Part shown: positions 49,290 through 57,113 of the stretch, piece after piece
Layout: each line of letters starts with the position of its first letter
Position numbering within the stretch: position 1 is the first letter of the stretch
NCBI RefSeq assembly: GCF_002294995.1
Contig: NZ_NSGF01000014.1
Location: 1-64,000, forward strand
Length of the DNA stretch: 64,000 bases
Reading direction: 5' to 3'
DNA from: Mesorhizobium sp. WSM3860
GTDB lineage: Bacteria > Pseudomonadota > Alphaproteobacteria > Rhizobiales > Rhizobiaceae
The notes under the pieces: generated by a model
What the model was told of the DNA's origin: nothing
Database searches by the model: none
Seen by the model: the letters and a program-made list of their open reading frames with translations, nothing else
Made by a program: the position numbers and the translations under genes

Positions 49290-49799
49290 ATGTCTGAATC
49301 CCGCGAATGGCTCATCCAATGGCTGAGGGATGCTCACGCAATGGAAGAGCAAGCCGAGACGATGCTGTCCGGCCAACTGGGCCGGCTCGAGAGCTATCCG
49401 GAACTCAGCGAACGCATCCGGGCTCACCTGGCCGAGACCAAGGAGCAGGCGAGACGATTGAAGTCTTGCCTCGATGGATTGGAAGAAGGCTCGTCAACAC
49501 TGAAGGACGCAGGCGGAAAACTGACCGCAATGGCGCAGTCGATCAGTGGGGTGTTCGCCGGCGACGAGGTGATGAAAGGCTCTCTGGCCAGCTACACTTT
49601 CGAACATATGGAGATCGCCTCCTACACGATCCTCATGGCTGCCGCTGAAACCGTGGGTGAAGCCGAGGTCGCTCGGGTCTGCGAGCAGAACCTGCGCGAA
49701 GAAGAAGCGATGGCCGAGTGGCTGAAGAACAATCTTCCGGAGGTCACCGAGACGTTTCTCGCCCGGGCCGACGCCGACAGCGACAGCGCCAAGCGTTAG
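49290..49799 (+). CDS. YciF/YciE-like ferritin-fold protein (DUF892)
   Basis: A 169-residue four-helix protein: WLIQWLRDAHAMEEQAETML, ELSERIRAHLAETKEQARRL, SYTFEHMEIASYTILMAAAE and NLREEEAMAEWLKNNLPEV. The Glu and His positions could bind a di-metal centre as in other ferritin-like proteins. E. coli YciF is stress-induced, with no settled function. The start follows AGGAGGAAC, and the EcfG promoter directly upstream puts it in the general stress regulon. Confidence 0.92.
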   Translation: MSESREWLIQWLRDAHAMEEQAETMLSGQLGRLESYPELSERIRAHLAETKEQARRLKSCLDGLEEGSSTLKDAGGKLTAMAQSISGVFAGDEVMKGSLASYTFEHMEIASYTILMAAAETVGEAEVARVCEQNLREEEAMAEWLKNNLPEVTETFLARADADSDSAKR

Positions 49800-49847
49800 A
49801 AACGCCGGAAGCGGTTTCCCGTCCGGAATGGCTAAATCAAAGAGATA

Positions 49848-49878
49848 GACCGAGGCGGCGGTGGCCGCCGCCTCGGTC
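49848..49878. terminator. Bidirectional terminator between DUF892 and DUF982 genes
   Basis: GACCGAGGCGGC (49848-49859) pairs with GCCGCCTCGGTC (49867-49878), a perfect 12-bp stem with a 7-nt loop. It lies 4 bp before the end of the convergent gene. Confidence 0.8.
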
Positions 49879-49881
49879 CCA

Positions 49882-50169
49882 TCAAGCGTGATTCGGCTGG
49901 GCTGCATTTCCTATTGGGGGTGGAACTGCTCCCTCCTCGATGAGGATGTCCTTCCGGCGGGCAAAGGCAACGAAAACGCCTCTCGCCGTTTCTGCGTCGA
50001 TTTCGCCGGCCAAGGCGGCCTTGCAGGCGCGCATCGCCGCCTTCTGCTCAGGGCTGTTGCCACACCAGTCGACGACGAATTGATAGGCATCTACGACAGT
50101 GTTCAGCTGACGCGGAAATCCCAGTCCGACCCAGACGCGGATCGGCTTTTCGAACGGTTTTGCAAGCAT
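49882..50169 (-). CDS. DUF982 family protein (copy 1)
   Basis: A 95-residue protein: MLAKPFEKPIRVWVGLGFPR, NTVVDAYQFVVDWCGNSPEQ, AAMRACKAALAGEIDAETAR and GVFVAFARRKDI. The VxxAxxFLxxW-type helix and the second helix around RxCxxAL are the family pattern. DUF982 proteins are almost restricted to rhizobia and their function is unknown. It starts after AAGGAGGC, 20 bp downstream of the paralogue at 50190, forming a two-gene operon. Confidence 0.88.
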   Translation of the reverse strand: MLAKPFEKPIRVWVGLGFPRQLNTVVDAYQFVVDWCGNSPEQKAAMRACKAALAGEIDAETARGVFVAFARRKDILIEEGAVPPPIGNAAQPNHA

Positions 50170-50189
50170 CGCGACTGCCTCCTTTGCGG

Positions 50190-50489
50190 CTACGCAGCCA
50201 CGCCGCTGTCTGGGCTCTTGCCGGTCATCCAAGGCAAAGTGACTCTCACGTCCTCGTGGATTTTGACCGACTTTGCGAAGCCGCAGAACGCGTCTCTGGC
50301 GGCCGTCAACGGATAATCGCTGTCGAATGCTCGCTGGCAGGCGCGCAGGGCGGTCTCGTAGATGGTGCCGCGTCTGTTCTTGGGCCATTCGTAGAGAAAT
50401 TCCAGGGCGTCCTCGAGGCACGCGATTTCCTGGATAAGGCTGTTCCCGCTCTTCACGAAAACAGGGCTGTCAAACATCCGATCGTTCAT
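50190..50489 (-). CDS. DUF982 family protein (copy 2)
   Basis: A 99-residue paralogue of the product at 49882: MFDSPVFVKSGNSLIQEIAC, LEDALEFLYEWPKNRRGTIY, ALRACQRAFDSDYPLTAARD and AFCGFAKSVKI. GGAGGATCTT precedes the ATG at 50489. It is first in the operon; no EcfG match lies upstream, so its control differs from its neighbours or uses a divergent motif. Confidence 0.88.
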   Translation of the reverse strand: MNDRMFDSPVFVKSGNSLIQEIACLEDALEFLYEWPKNRRGTIYETALRACQRAFDSDYPLTAARDAFCGFAKSVKIHEDVRVTLPWMTGKSPDSGVAA

Positions 50490-50626
50490 AAGATCCTCCA
50501 AGTCGAACGAACAATTTGAGTTCTGGGGCAGGCCGGAACCGGCAGCGATCCTGGCCTGGCTGCGATATGGGTTTGTGGTTTTTGGCCGTCAAGATGGGCG
50601 CGCGTGCGGGAGCGTTTCGGCTCGAT

Positions 50627-50651
50627 GGAACCTTCTGCGGGTCTTGCTGTT
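50627..50651 (+). promoter_or_regulatory. Orphan EcfG-type promoter
   Basis: GGAAC (50627-50631), 17 nt, GTT (50649-50651). No protein gene lies downstream on the plus strand, but a strong intrinsic terminator begins 82 nt later. It is therefore a candidate promoter for a small RNA. Confidence 0.5.
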
Positions 50652-50657
50652 CGGTAC

Positions 50658-50767
50658 GCAGCGGCAGGGCAACCCTTTGCTCCGAAATCAGAGCCGCCAT
50701 CCGTGAGCGAGTCATCGTCCCGCTCTGTTGCGAAAACCCGCCCCGCGCTCTCCCCGGGCGGGTTTTT
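50658..50767 (+). ncRNA. Candidate general-stress small RNA
   Basis: The predicted transcript of about 110 nt runs from a start 6-7 nt after the orphan EcfG promoter to the T run of the terminator at 50767. No open frame with a ribosome site lies inside. The segment around 50665-50690 (GGCAGGGCAACCCTTTGCTC) can form a small hairpin. Caulobacter has a sigma-T dependent small RNA (GsrN) as a precedent for such a regulon member; homology to it is not claimed. Confidence 0.4.
50733..50767. terminator. Bidirectional intrinsic terminator
   Basis: AAAACCCGCCC (50733-50743) pairs with GGGCGGGTTTT (50756-50766), followed by a further T. Flanking A and T runs make it functional on both strands. It would end the candidate small RNA rightward and the gene at 50832 leftward. 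Confidence 0.88.
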
Positions 50768-50831
50768 GCCGGAGCAATTCAAAAGCGTCACACCGGTTTC
50801 CGTACGCAATTGCCGGCAGGCACAGTCTTCC

Positions 50832-51137
50832 TCACGCCGGCCGCTGAACCAGCGGTGCCTTTCGCGCGGGAGGCTTGCTCGTGGTCACCAGCCTGACCTT
50901 GTCGATGTCCACTGTAACCGGTACGCCGAGCTTCACGGTCACCCGGTTCCCATTGACGCGCGTTACATCTCCGACGAGCTCGATCGGCTGGCCTCTCTTC
51001 ACGGTCGCCGTGCGGTCGATGATCGAATGCGGCTGCCCATAGGAGGGAATCGACACGCTGACTCGGTCCTCCGTCACCCGCCGGCGAACCGTTGCGGTGA
51101 TAGCGACCTCGTCTCCGACCTTGATGCCTCTTGCCAT
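50832..51137 (-). CDS. Small beta-rich hypothetical protein
   Basis: A 101-residue protein: MARGIKVGDEVAITATVRRR, SVSIPSYGQPHSIIDRTATV, then RGQPIELVGDVTRVNGNRVT and VKLGVPVTVDIDKVRLV, with a basic tail. The repeated beta strands suggest an OB or SH3-like barrel. The start at 51137 lacks a good ribosome site, and the frame is open for another 28 codons upstream, so the N terminus is uncertain. Function is unknown; it is followed by a strong terminator. Confidence 0.7.
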   Translation of the reverse strand: MARGIKVGDEVAITATVRRRVTEDRVSVSIPSYGQPHSIIDRTATVKRGQPIELVGDVTRVNGNRVTVKLGVPVTVDIDKVRLVTTSKPPARKAPLVQRPA

Positions 51138-51259
51138 AAACGCAAAGACTGGTGCGGCCAACGGATTCGTCAAGCGATCGCTAATGTATCTTTGCGGACT
51201 TTCCAGCGCGTGCCTTGGCACGCGTCCAAGAAAACCGGATCTGGCTCGCGTCGAACAGG

Positions 51260-51421
51260 CTACTTCCTGCGCAACAGTGCCTTCGCCTCGCGAACGAGCG
51301 AACCCCAGTTCAAGCCCAGGAAAGAAATAAGTTCCAAAGCTTGCGCTTCGGTGATGCCGATCTCCCGGACAAGCCGTTGAACGACAGATTCCTGTGACTG
51401 ACTTTCAGATGTGAGCGCCAT
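51260..51421 (-). CDS. DUF3606-like mini protein (53 residues)
   Basis: Starts at 51421: MALTSESQSQESVVQRLVRE, then IGITEAQALELISFLGLNWG, then SLVREAKALLRRK. The GITEAQALELI...LVREAKALL module equals the C-terminal half of the DUF3606 proteins at 45371, 48883 and 52399. A perfect EcfG promoter lies 23 bp upstream. It is a member of the expanded stress family of this island. Confidence 0.8.
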   Translation of the reverse strand: MALTSESQSQESVVQRLVREIGITEAQALELISFLGLNWGSLVREAKALLRRK

Positions 51422-51443
51422 GCGGAGTCCCCTATGGCGGCGC

Positions 51444-51468
51444 AACGTTCAAGTCAGGGATTGGTTCC
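51444..51468 (-). promoter_or_regulatory. EcfG-type stress promoter of the 53-residue gene
   Basis: Minus strand: GGAAC (51468-51464), 17 nt, GTT (51446-51444), 22 bp before the ATG at 51421. Confidence 0.78.
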
Positions 51469-51511
51469 CGCCAATTCACCGACCCGGGCTTGGCCTGCCA
51501 CGGGCGGTCTG

Positions 51512-51742
51512 TCATTGGCTGGAAGCGAGCTTCTGGATACGTCCGTTATCCAGACGGAACACCCCCTCAGTGCCGCCCTGGCGCTCGAAGTCGGTCTGGA
51601 GTTCGTCCCACGTACCCAGATATTTGCCGCATTCCGCGCAATGGATTTGAGTTGTGGGTTGAGCATCGATGGGGATCTGCAACCGGATCACACCGCAATA
51701 CGGGCATTCCAATTTGTGATCCAGATACCTGCCAGCGATCAT
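51512..51742 (-). CDS. Zinc-ribbon-like small protein
   Basis: A 76-residue protein. The start at 51742 gives MIAGRYLDHKLECPYCGVIR, then a second pair in IHCAECGKYLGTWDELQTDF, ending GGTEGVFRLDNGRIQKL. Two CxxC pairs 22 residues apart make a probable four-Cys zinc site. I recall closely similar rhizobial proteins of unknown function. A longer start upstream (51826) adds unconserved sequence. No EcfG match is seen. Confidence 0.75.
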   Translation of the reverse strand: MIAGRYLDHKLECPYCGVIRLQIPIDAQPTTQIHCAECGKYLGTWDELQTDFERQGGTEGVFRLDNGRIQKLASSQ

Positions 51743-52014
51743 TGCCCACCATCGCGCAATCGGCAGGTCTGCGCAAGCCGCGGATTCTTGTGCACCGACC
51801 AGGAGTGCGCAGCGATTCTTAGGCAACGAGAGCTTAAAAGCTCGTCGACCGAGTCCGTCTCAGGAAGGGTCGCGGCGCGCGTTAGACAGGCTTCAGCCCG
51901 GCTCGATGTCCTAAAACAGCCAATCCCGAAACGTCGCGGGCCGATGGCATTTTCGGCGGAACGCTAATATACATGACACCCGAATGAGCAGCGCCTCCGC
52001 ACACGAGGAATGCT
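51743..52014. other. Divergent intergenic region
   Basis: It separates the zinc-ribbon gene and the secreted protein gene. Open frames crossing it lack ribosome sites. No promoter motif is recognised with confidence. Confidence 0.35.
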
Positions 52015-52347
52015 ATGCGATGGGTCATCGTCACGGCCATGTGTATTGCCGCCGCAACAGGCGCCAATGCGCATGATTGGTACGAAAACAAGATTGACCC
52101 GGTAACGAAATTCAAGTGTTGCGGCGGGTATGATTGCCGCGCCATCCCTCAGTCGTCGGTGCGGTCCAGGGCTGACGGCGGCTATACGTATTTGCCCGAT
52201 GGTTTCAACATTCCGCGAGACCGGGTTCAGGAATCGCCGGACGGCCAATACCATATCTGCGAAAACAAGTACGTCATAACCAATCAGCCCTATTTGCGCT
52301 GCTTTTTCGCGCCACGGCTCAAGGTTTCTCGACTGGTCACACGCTGA
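52015..52347 (+). CDS. Secreted Cys-containing hypothetical protein
   Basis: A 110-residue protein with a signal peptide (MRWVIVTAMCIAAATGANA, cleavage before HDWYE). The mature part has Cys in KFKCCGGYDCRAIP and two more in YHICENKYV and LRCFFAP, which could form disulphides in the periplasm. HDWYxNKxDPxTKFKCCGGxDC is a pattern I associate with conserved rhizobial secreted proteins of unknown function. It stands alone, with no downstream partner on the same strand. Confidence 0.8.
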   Translation: MRWVIVTAMCIAAATGANAHDWYENKIDPVTKFKCCGGYDCRAIPQSSVRSRADGGYTYLPDGFNIPRDRVQESPDGQYHICENKYVITNQPYLRCFFAPRLKVSRLVTR

Positions 52348-52398
52348 GGGGAGGGCCGATCTCGAGTGGGTCCATCGAGCGGCTTAAGTCGGCGGGAA

Positions 52399-52584
52399 CT
52401 AGACGCCTGAGTGCCTCGCCCTGATAATTCTGGCTTCCCGCAACAGCGCAGGACGATCGCGTCCAACCGCCTTTATCAGCCTCTTGGCTTGCGCGTCCGA
52501 AATGCCTGTTTTCTGTTTGAGCAAAATGACGAGCTGCTTGTCGTCGATGCGGTTATGGGAACTGCTTTCGCCGGGTTCGGTCAT
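52399..52584 (-). CDS. DUF3606-like protein (61 residues)
   Basis: Starts at 52584 after GGAGGAGGATC: MTEPGESSSHNRIDDKQLVI, then LLKQKTGISDAQAKRLIKAV, then GRDRPALLREARIIRARHSG. The GISDAQAKRLI...LLREARII module is that of the DUF3606 family. Upstream, GAAAC-N17-CGTT is a poor match to the stress promoter, so its regulation is open. Confidence 0.78.
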   Translation of the reverse strand: MTEPGESSSHNRIDDKQLVILLKQKTGISDAQAKRLIKAVGRDRPALLREARIIRARHSGV

Positions 52585-52685
52585 TGTAGGATCCTCCTCC
52601 GACCGAACGGGAACAAGCCCCGAAAGGTTTCATGCCGTTGTTGCTTTTCGTAAGCCATTGGCACCGCCGATCGCGTAGCGGCAAA

Positions 52686-53079
52686 TCAGCCCTCGCCGGA
52701 CCCGCCTGAATCGGCAAGACGGCCTTTGGTCCTCAACTGCACCACATTTGCAGCGGTCGGCCGTTCCGTCTCGGCACGCTGCAGGGCGCACGCCATATCG
52801 GCCCGTGGCAAACAAAGGGTCACGCTCGTGCCTTTGCCGACGTCGCTTTCGACAGCACCGCCGGACTGCTGCGCAAAGCCGTAGACCTGGGCGAGGCCGA
52901 GGCCCGTGCCTTCGGGCCCTTTGGCAGAACGGTTCGAAAACTTGCGGCAGCACGTCTGGCGCAATCCCCATGCCCGTGTCCGTCACCCGCAATGCGACGA
53001 ACCCGCCTTCCAGACCGGCCGCGCTGCATTGGAGACTGACGCCGGCCGCCGCCGTGCGTGCTCTAACCGGCCTCTGCAT
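52686..53079 (-). pseudogene. Remnant of a hybrid sensor histidine kinase
   Basis: The frame from 53079 holds the kinase ATPase end: GGFVALRVTDTGMGIAPDVL then PQVFEPF. It then breaks near 52925, and PEGTGLGLAQVYGFAQQSGG with VESDVGKGTSVTLCLPR continues in another frame. About five bases (for FFTAK) appear to be missing. The sensor, the dimerisation domain with its His, and most of the ATPase domain are absent; the sequence stops abruptly at the neighbouring reductase gene. It is a real pseudogene, not merely a read error. Confidence 0.82.
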
Positions 53080-53085
53080 GTTCCA

Positions 53086-54621
53086 TCAGGGAGCTTTCTG
53101 GCGTTCCATCTCCAATTCGGCCTTCAGGCTTTCGATGTCGCGAAAAATCGAGGCGACCGCCAGTGTGCGTCCCTTGCGCTTGAAACGCAGGAGGCAATCT
53201 TTGGCGGCGATGTCGCCTTCCACGGCGATCTCGTCCCATCGCTCCGCATGTCCGACGTAATTGATCGGGACGTCATAGTGCTGGCTCCAGAAGAACGGGA
53301 CGGCAGTGTATTTCTCGCGCTCTCCGAGCATGTTCAGAGCTGCCGTCTGCCCCTGCCTTTCTGCGACCACCCAGTGCTCGACCCTGATGTTTTCGCCAGA
53401 GTGGGGATCGGGCCACCGTGCAATGTCGCCTGCCGCGAAAATGCCCGGCACGCTCGTCTCCAGAAAGGCGTCCACCATGATGCCGCGGTCGAGCCTGAGC
53501 CCAGCCTTTTCGGCAAGCCCGAGCCGCGGCCGCACGCCGATGCCGGCGACGATGAGATCCGCGGTCAGCGTAAGGCCGCTGCTCAGTTGAATGCTCGTGC
53601 CGTCGATGGCGGTCGCGGTGTCCTTGAGATGAAAAACGACGCCGTTCCGCTCGTGGAGGCTGCGGATGAAGTCGCCCATCTGCGGCCCGAGGACCCGCTC
53701 CATGGGGCGCTCGTCGGGCGCGACGACATGAACTTCGATGTTTCGCGCGCGCAGGGACGCGGCAACCTCGAGGCCGATGAAACTGGCGCCCAGCACGATG
53801 GCGCTGCGGGCCGTCTTGGCTTCCTCGATGATCGTGCTGCAGTCGGAGAGCGAGCGCAGCGTATGGACCTGTGGCTGACCGGCGCCCGGGATGGCGAGGC
53901 GGACGGGTTCGGCTCCCGTCGCAAGCAGCAAGCGGTCGTAAGCAGTTCGGTTCCCGTCTGCGTGCACGACCTCGCCGGACTGGACATCGATGTCGGCGAC
54001 GCTGGTTTTGAGGCGCAGATCAATGCCGTTCTTGGCATAAAAGCTTTCCCCACGCAGCGGAACCCAATCCGATGGCGCCTTGCCGGCGAGGTAGTCCTTG
54101 GAAAGATTGGGGCGATCGACGGGCGGCGCCTCGTCGTCGCTGAGCATGACGATGCTGCCCTGATGGCCTTCGCGACGTAGTCTTTCGGCGGCTGCGAAAC
54201 CGGCCGCGCCGCCGCCAACGATCACGATTCTGCCGGCAAACCGGCCAGCGCCTCCACTGATGGGCTTTTGAGCCACCCGTTTGCGCTTCTCGCCCACGAA
54301 TATGCGATCGCCGCGCTGTTCCACCGACCAACAGGCGAGTGGGCTGAACGCCGGCGCACGCACGGCTTCGCCCGTGCGCAAATCGAAGCAGGCGTGGTGC
54401 CACGGACATCGAACGGTATCCTCCACGACAAGACCATCGACCAGCGGCCCGCCATAATGCGTGCACGCCGCTCCGATTGCGAAGACCTCTGTCCCGCGGC
54501 GCATCAACAGCACCTGTTCATCGCCACAGTGACCGACCAGCTTTGCGCCATCGGCAAGGTCGGATAGCGCGATCCCTTGGGCCAGATCCGGTCCGTTCGA
54601 TTTAGAGTGGTCTTGAGCCAT
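53086..54621 (-). CDS. Rieske-fused pyridine-nucleotide-disulphide/ferredoxin reductase
   Basis: A 511-residue protein. The N-terminal Rieske domain (CTHYGGPLVDGL and CPWHHACFDL, all four ligands present) is followed from about residue 130 by an FAD reductase (RIVIVGGGAAGFAAAERLRR), an NAD fold (AIVLGASFIGLEVAASL) and a C-terminal reductase domain. The architecture resembles AIF-like (AIFM3-type) reductases and ferredoxin reductases of Rieske oxygenases. The start at 54621 follows GAGGGAGAAG. The physiological partner is unknown, as no oxygenase is nearby. Its stop directly abuts the decayed kinase. Confidence 0.9.
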   Translation of the reverse strand: MAQDHSKSNGPDLAQGIALSDLADGAKLVGHCGDEQVLLMRRGTEVFAIGAACTHYGGPLVDGLVVEDTVRCPWHHACFDLRTGEAVRAPAFSPLACWSVEQRGDRIFVGEKRKRVAQKPISGGAGRFAGRIVIVGGGAAGFAAAERLRREGHQGSIVMLSDDEAPPVDRPNLSKDYLAGKAPSDWVPLRGESFYAKNGIDLRLKTSVADIDVQSGEVVHADGNRTAYDRLLLATGAEPVRLAIPGAGQPQVHTLRSLSDCSTIIEEAKTARSAIVLGASFIGLEVAASLRARNIEVHVVAPDERPMERVLGPQMGDFIRSLHERNGVVFHLKDTATAIDGTSIQLSSGLTLTADLIVAGIGVRPRLGLAEKAGLRLDRGIMVDAFLETSVPGIFAAGDIARWPDPHSGENIRVEHWVVAERQGQTAALNMLGEREKYTAVPFFWSQHYDVPINYVGHAERWDEIAVEGDIAAKDCLLRFKRKGRTLAVASIFRDIESLKAELEMERQKAP

Positions 54622-55042
54622 CTTCTTCTCCCTGCGCTGTTCGATTGGGGTCCGACCGAGCCAGACTGACTCCTGACGCTGGTTTGGGCAAATCAAGGAT
54701 CGCCCGGCCTGCTTTGCGCCTGTCGATGAGCAAATGTTCGAGGCCTAGCGCGACATCGACACCCCATCCTTTGATGATGCCGGCCGACGAATGATTTGAT
54801 GAAGTTTCGTCAGATCGGTTTCCAACGGACCGACAAATTTTCGCAAGCTCCGGCCACACCGGGTTAGATCGAAGCGCAGAAGGCAGCGTAGGGGACAGCC
54901 CATTCGGCTGGACTTGTGGACAGCCTCGACCCCGATGGGGAAGCGGGCGGACCGTCGCACCCGCCTATCCATAACCGATGCGCCGTAAGTCGCTGAAATC
55001 CTTAACGCGATTTTCATTCCGCTCGTTTAGTTCACTTGGCAC
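54622..55042. other. Divergent intergenic region
   Basis: It lies between the reductase and the GGDEF-EAL gene. An 85-codon leftward frame (54602-54859) overlaps the reductase start and lacks a ribosome site; it is not called. No promoter motif was recognised. Confidence 0.4.
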
Positions 55043-57049
55043 ATGAGAGATACCGACCAGCCTGGCCCTGGTGCAGCCCTTCAGGGGCAAAGCGACGCCG
55101 TGGAAGCGGGAATTCTGCGGGATCAGTTCGCTGACCTGAAGAAGGGCCTTTTCATCTCGATGCCCATCGGCACGGTTCTCTCGGCCCTGATCCTGGCCGT
55201 GCAGATGCTCTCGGGCGGTGGCCCGGTGGCGGTGCTGTGGTTTGCGGCGGTCACCATCATCAACGGCGCTCGCATAGGACTGGCGCTCGCCCAGCCGGAA
55301 ATTGCCTTTAATGGGCCCGATAGCCGGTCGAAGCGGGTCGATGCGCGACTTTCCCTTTACGGGCAGTTGGCGTTGGCATCGGGCATCGCCTGGTCTTTTC
55401 TGGCCGTGCTGTCGGATGGATACACCACTCCCCAGGCGCCGCTCTATCTGATCGTCCTCGCCGGCCTGTCGGCCGGTTCGGTCACCTATGGTGCGTCATA
55501 CGCGCCGGCTTCGATCAACTTCTTGACATTGCCGCTTCTGATCGCCGCAGGATGCGTGTTGGCGAAAGGCAATATCGAGAACTACGTCCTCGGCTTCACC
55601 GTCCTGCTTTTTCTTGGAGGCATGATTAGAACCTCGCTGCTCGGGCAGGCCCGCTTCAAGGAGACGAGCCGCCTCAAATACGAGGCGAGGGCGTTCGCAG
55701 CCCGGATGGAACGGAACTCCAGGTGCGATCCGCTGACGAACTTGCTCAACAGGCACGGGCTCGAGCACGCAATTGGCGAGATGGGTTTTTCCGACGGTCC
55801 GTTCGTGACCATGCTGATCGATCTCGACGGCTTCAAATCCGTCAACGACACCTATGGTCACAATATCGGCGACGACCTGCTGGTCAGGGTCGCGCGCAGG
55901 ATAGAGAACCACGCGCCGCCGAGGGCAACGATCGCGCGCATCGGCGGCGACGAGTTCGTGCTGCTCTTTCCCGCCGCAAGCTCGCAGCACTCGATAGACG
56001 AGCTTGCGTCGTTGATCATCGCGGCCATCGCCAATCCGGATCCGGCATTGAAATCGGTGCGTGTCGGCGCGTCGATCGGTATCTACGCTTCGGAGACACC
56101 GCGACTGACGGAGATGCTGCTGCGCGCCGACTTCGCGCTTTACGCGGCCAAGCGCAGCGGCAGGAACGAATACTGTATCTTCGATGCCGAGCTCGATCAC
56201 GGGCTCGAACGCAAGCACTGCATCGAGCGCGACCTGCGCGCAGCCATCGAGAGAGGCACGCTTTGCTCATGGTTCCAGCCCATCGTGCGGCTGGACACGC
56301 AGGCGGTGGTCGGCTTCGAAGCGCTGCTGCGGTGGCAGCACCCGGTCCACGGGGCCATTCCCCCGCCGGAGATCGTGACAGCGGCGCGTGAAACCGGTCT
56401 GCTTTCCCTGCTGACGGAGACGGTGTTTCTCAATTGCTGCTCCATGATCGAGGAACTGGCGAGAAAAGGGCGCCAGGATGTGCGTGTTGCGATGAATCTG
56501 TCGCCGCGTGAGCTCGAGGCAGGCAATGTCGACGATATGATGCTGGACATCCTGAAGACGAGGAATGTCCCCGCCTCCATGCTCGAGATAGAGATCACCG
56601 AAGAGGCGCCCGTGGATCGCGCCAGGGTCGACGAAAAGCTGGAACGCCTGGCGGACGCGGGCATATCGATCGTGCTGGACGATTTCGGCACCGGCTTTTC
56701 GACCCTGGTTTCGCTGAAGGACAGCCGGATCCGCAAGATCAAGATCGACAAGGACTTCGTTCGCGATCTGGCCAAGTCGGTGGAAGATCAGGCGCTGGTC
56801 AAGGCCGTCATCGATCTCGGGCGAACGCTTGGCATAGAGGTCATGGCGGAGGGGGTCGAAACGGACGCCGATCGCCTGATCCTGCGCTCGCTCGATTGCA
56901 TGATCGCGCAGGGCTTCCTCTTCTCGGCAGCACTTCCCATGCAAGACGCGCTCGCCTTCGAGCCGACGCACTTCGAGAACTCTGGCAAAGCCCTATTCGA
57001 TCCCGCAGGGCTGCGTCGCGCCGAACCGGCAGCGCTGCGTAGGAGGTGA
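55043..57049 (+). CDS. Membrane GGDEF-EAL protein (cyclic-di-GMP turnover)
   Basis: A 668-residue inner-membrane protein. The N-terminal 200 residues hold about six hydrophobic helices (for example ISMPIGTVLSALILAVQML and YVLGFTVLLFLGGMI). The GGDEF domain (ARIGGDEFVLLF near residue 300) is intact for diguanylate cyclase activity but lacks the RxxD inhibitory site. The EAL domain (VGFEALLRWQHP near 425, then NLSPRE, EITEE, DDFGTGFS, KIDKDF, AEGVET) keeps its catalytic and metal residues. It may therefore make or degrade c-di-GMP; the net direction is not predictable. The start codon has a weak ribosome site. Confidence 0.93.
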   Translation: MRDTDQPGPGAALQGQSDAVEAGILRDQFADLKKGLFISMPIGTVLSALILAVQMLSGGGPVAVLWFAAVTIINGARIGLALAQPEIAFNGPDSRSKRVDARLSLYGQLALASGIAWSFLAVLSDGYTTPQAPLYLIVLAGLSAGSVTYGASYAPASINFLTLPLLIAAGCVLAKGNIENYVLGFTVLLFLGGMIRTSLLGQARFKETSRLKYEARAFAARMERNSRCDPLTNLLNRHGLEHAIGEMGFSDGPFVTMLIDLDGFKSVNDTYGHNIGDDLLVRVARRIENHAPPRATIARIGGDEFVLLFPAASSQHSIDELASLIIAAIANPDPALKSVRVGASIGIYASETPRLTEMLLRADFALYAAKRSGRNEYCIFDAELDHGLERKHCIERDLRAAIERGTLCSWFQPIVRLDTQAVVGFEALLRWQHPVHGAIPPPEIVTAARETGLLSLLTETVFLNCCSMIEELARKGRQDVRVAMNLSPRELEAGNVDDMMLDILKTRNVPASMLEIEITEEAPVDRARVDEKLERLADAGISIVLDDFGTGFSTLVSLKDSRIRKIKIDKDFVRDLAKSVEDQALVKAVIDLGRTLGIEVMAEGVETDADRLILRSLDCMIAQGFLFSAALPMQDALAFEPTHFENSGKALFDPAGLRRAEPAALRRR

Positions 57050-57113
57050 GCGGCTGCGGCTGCCCAACTCCTACGTCAGCGAGCCTCGAAGACCACTGTC
57101 GGCGGCTTGGATA

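Noticed and set aside
54602..54859. 85-codon leftward frame upstream of the Rieske reductase
   Set aside because: It overlaps the reductase start, lacks a ribosome site and shows no family resemblance.
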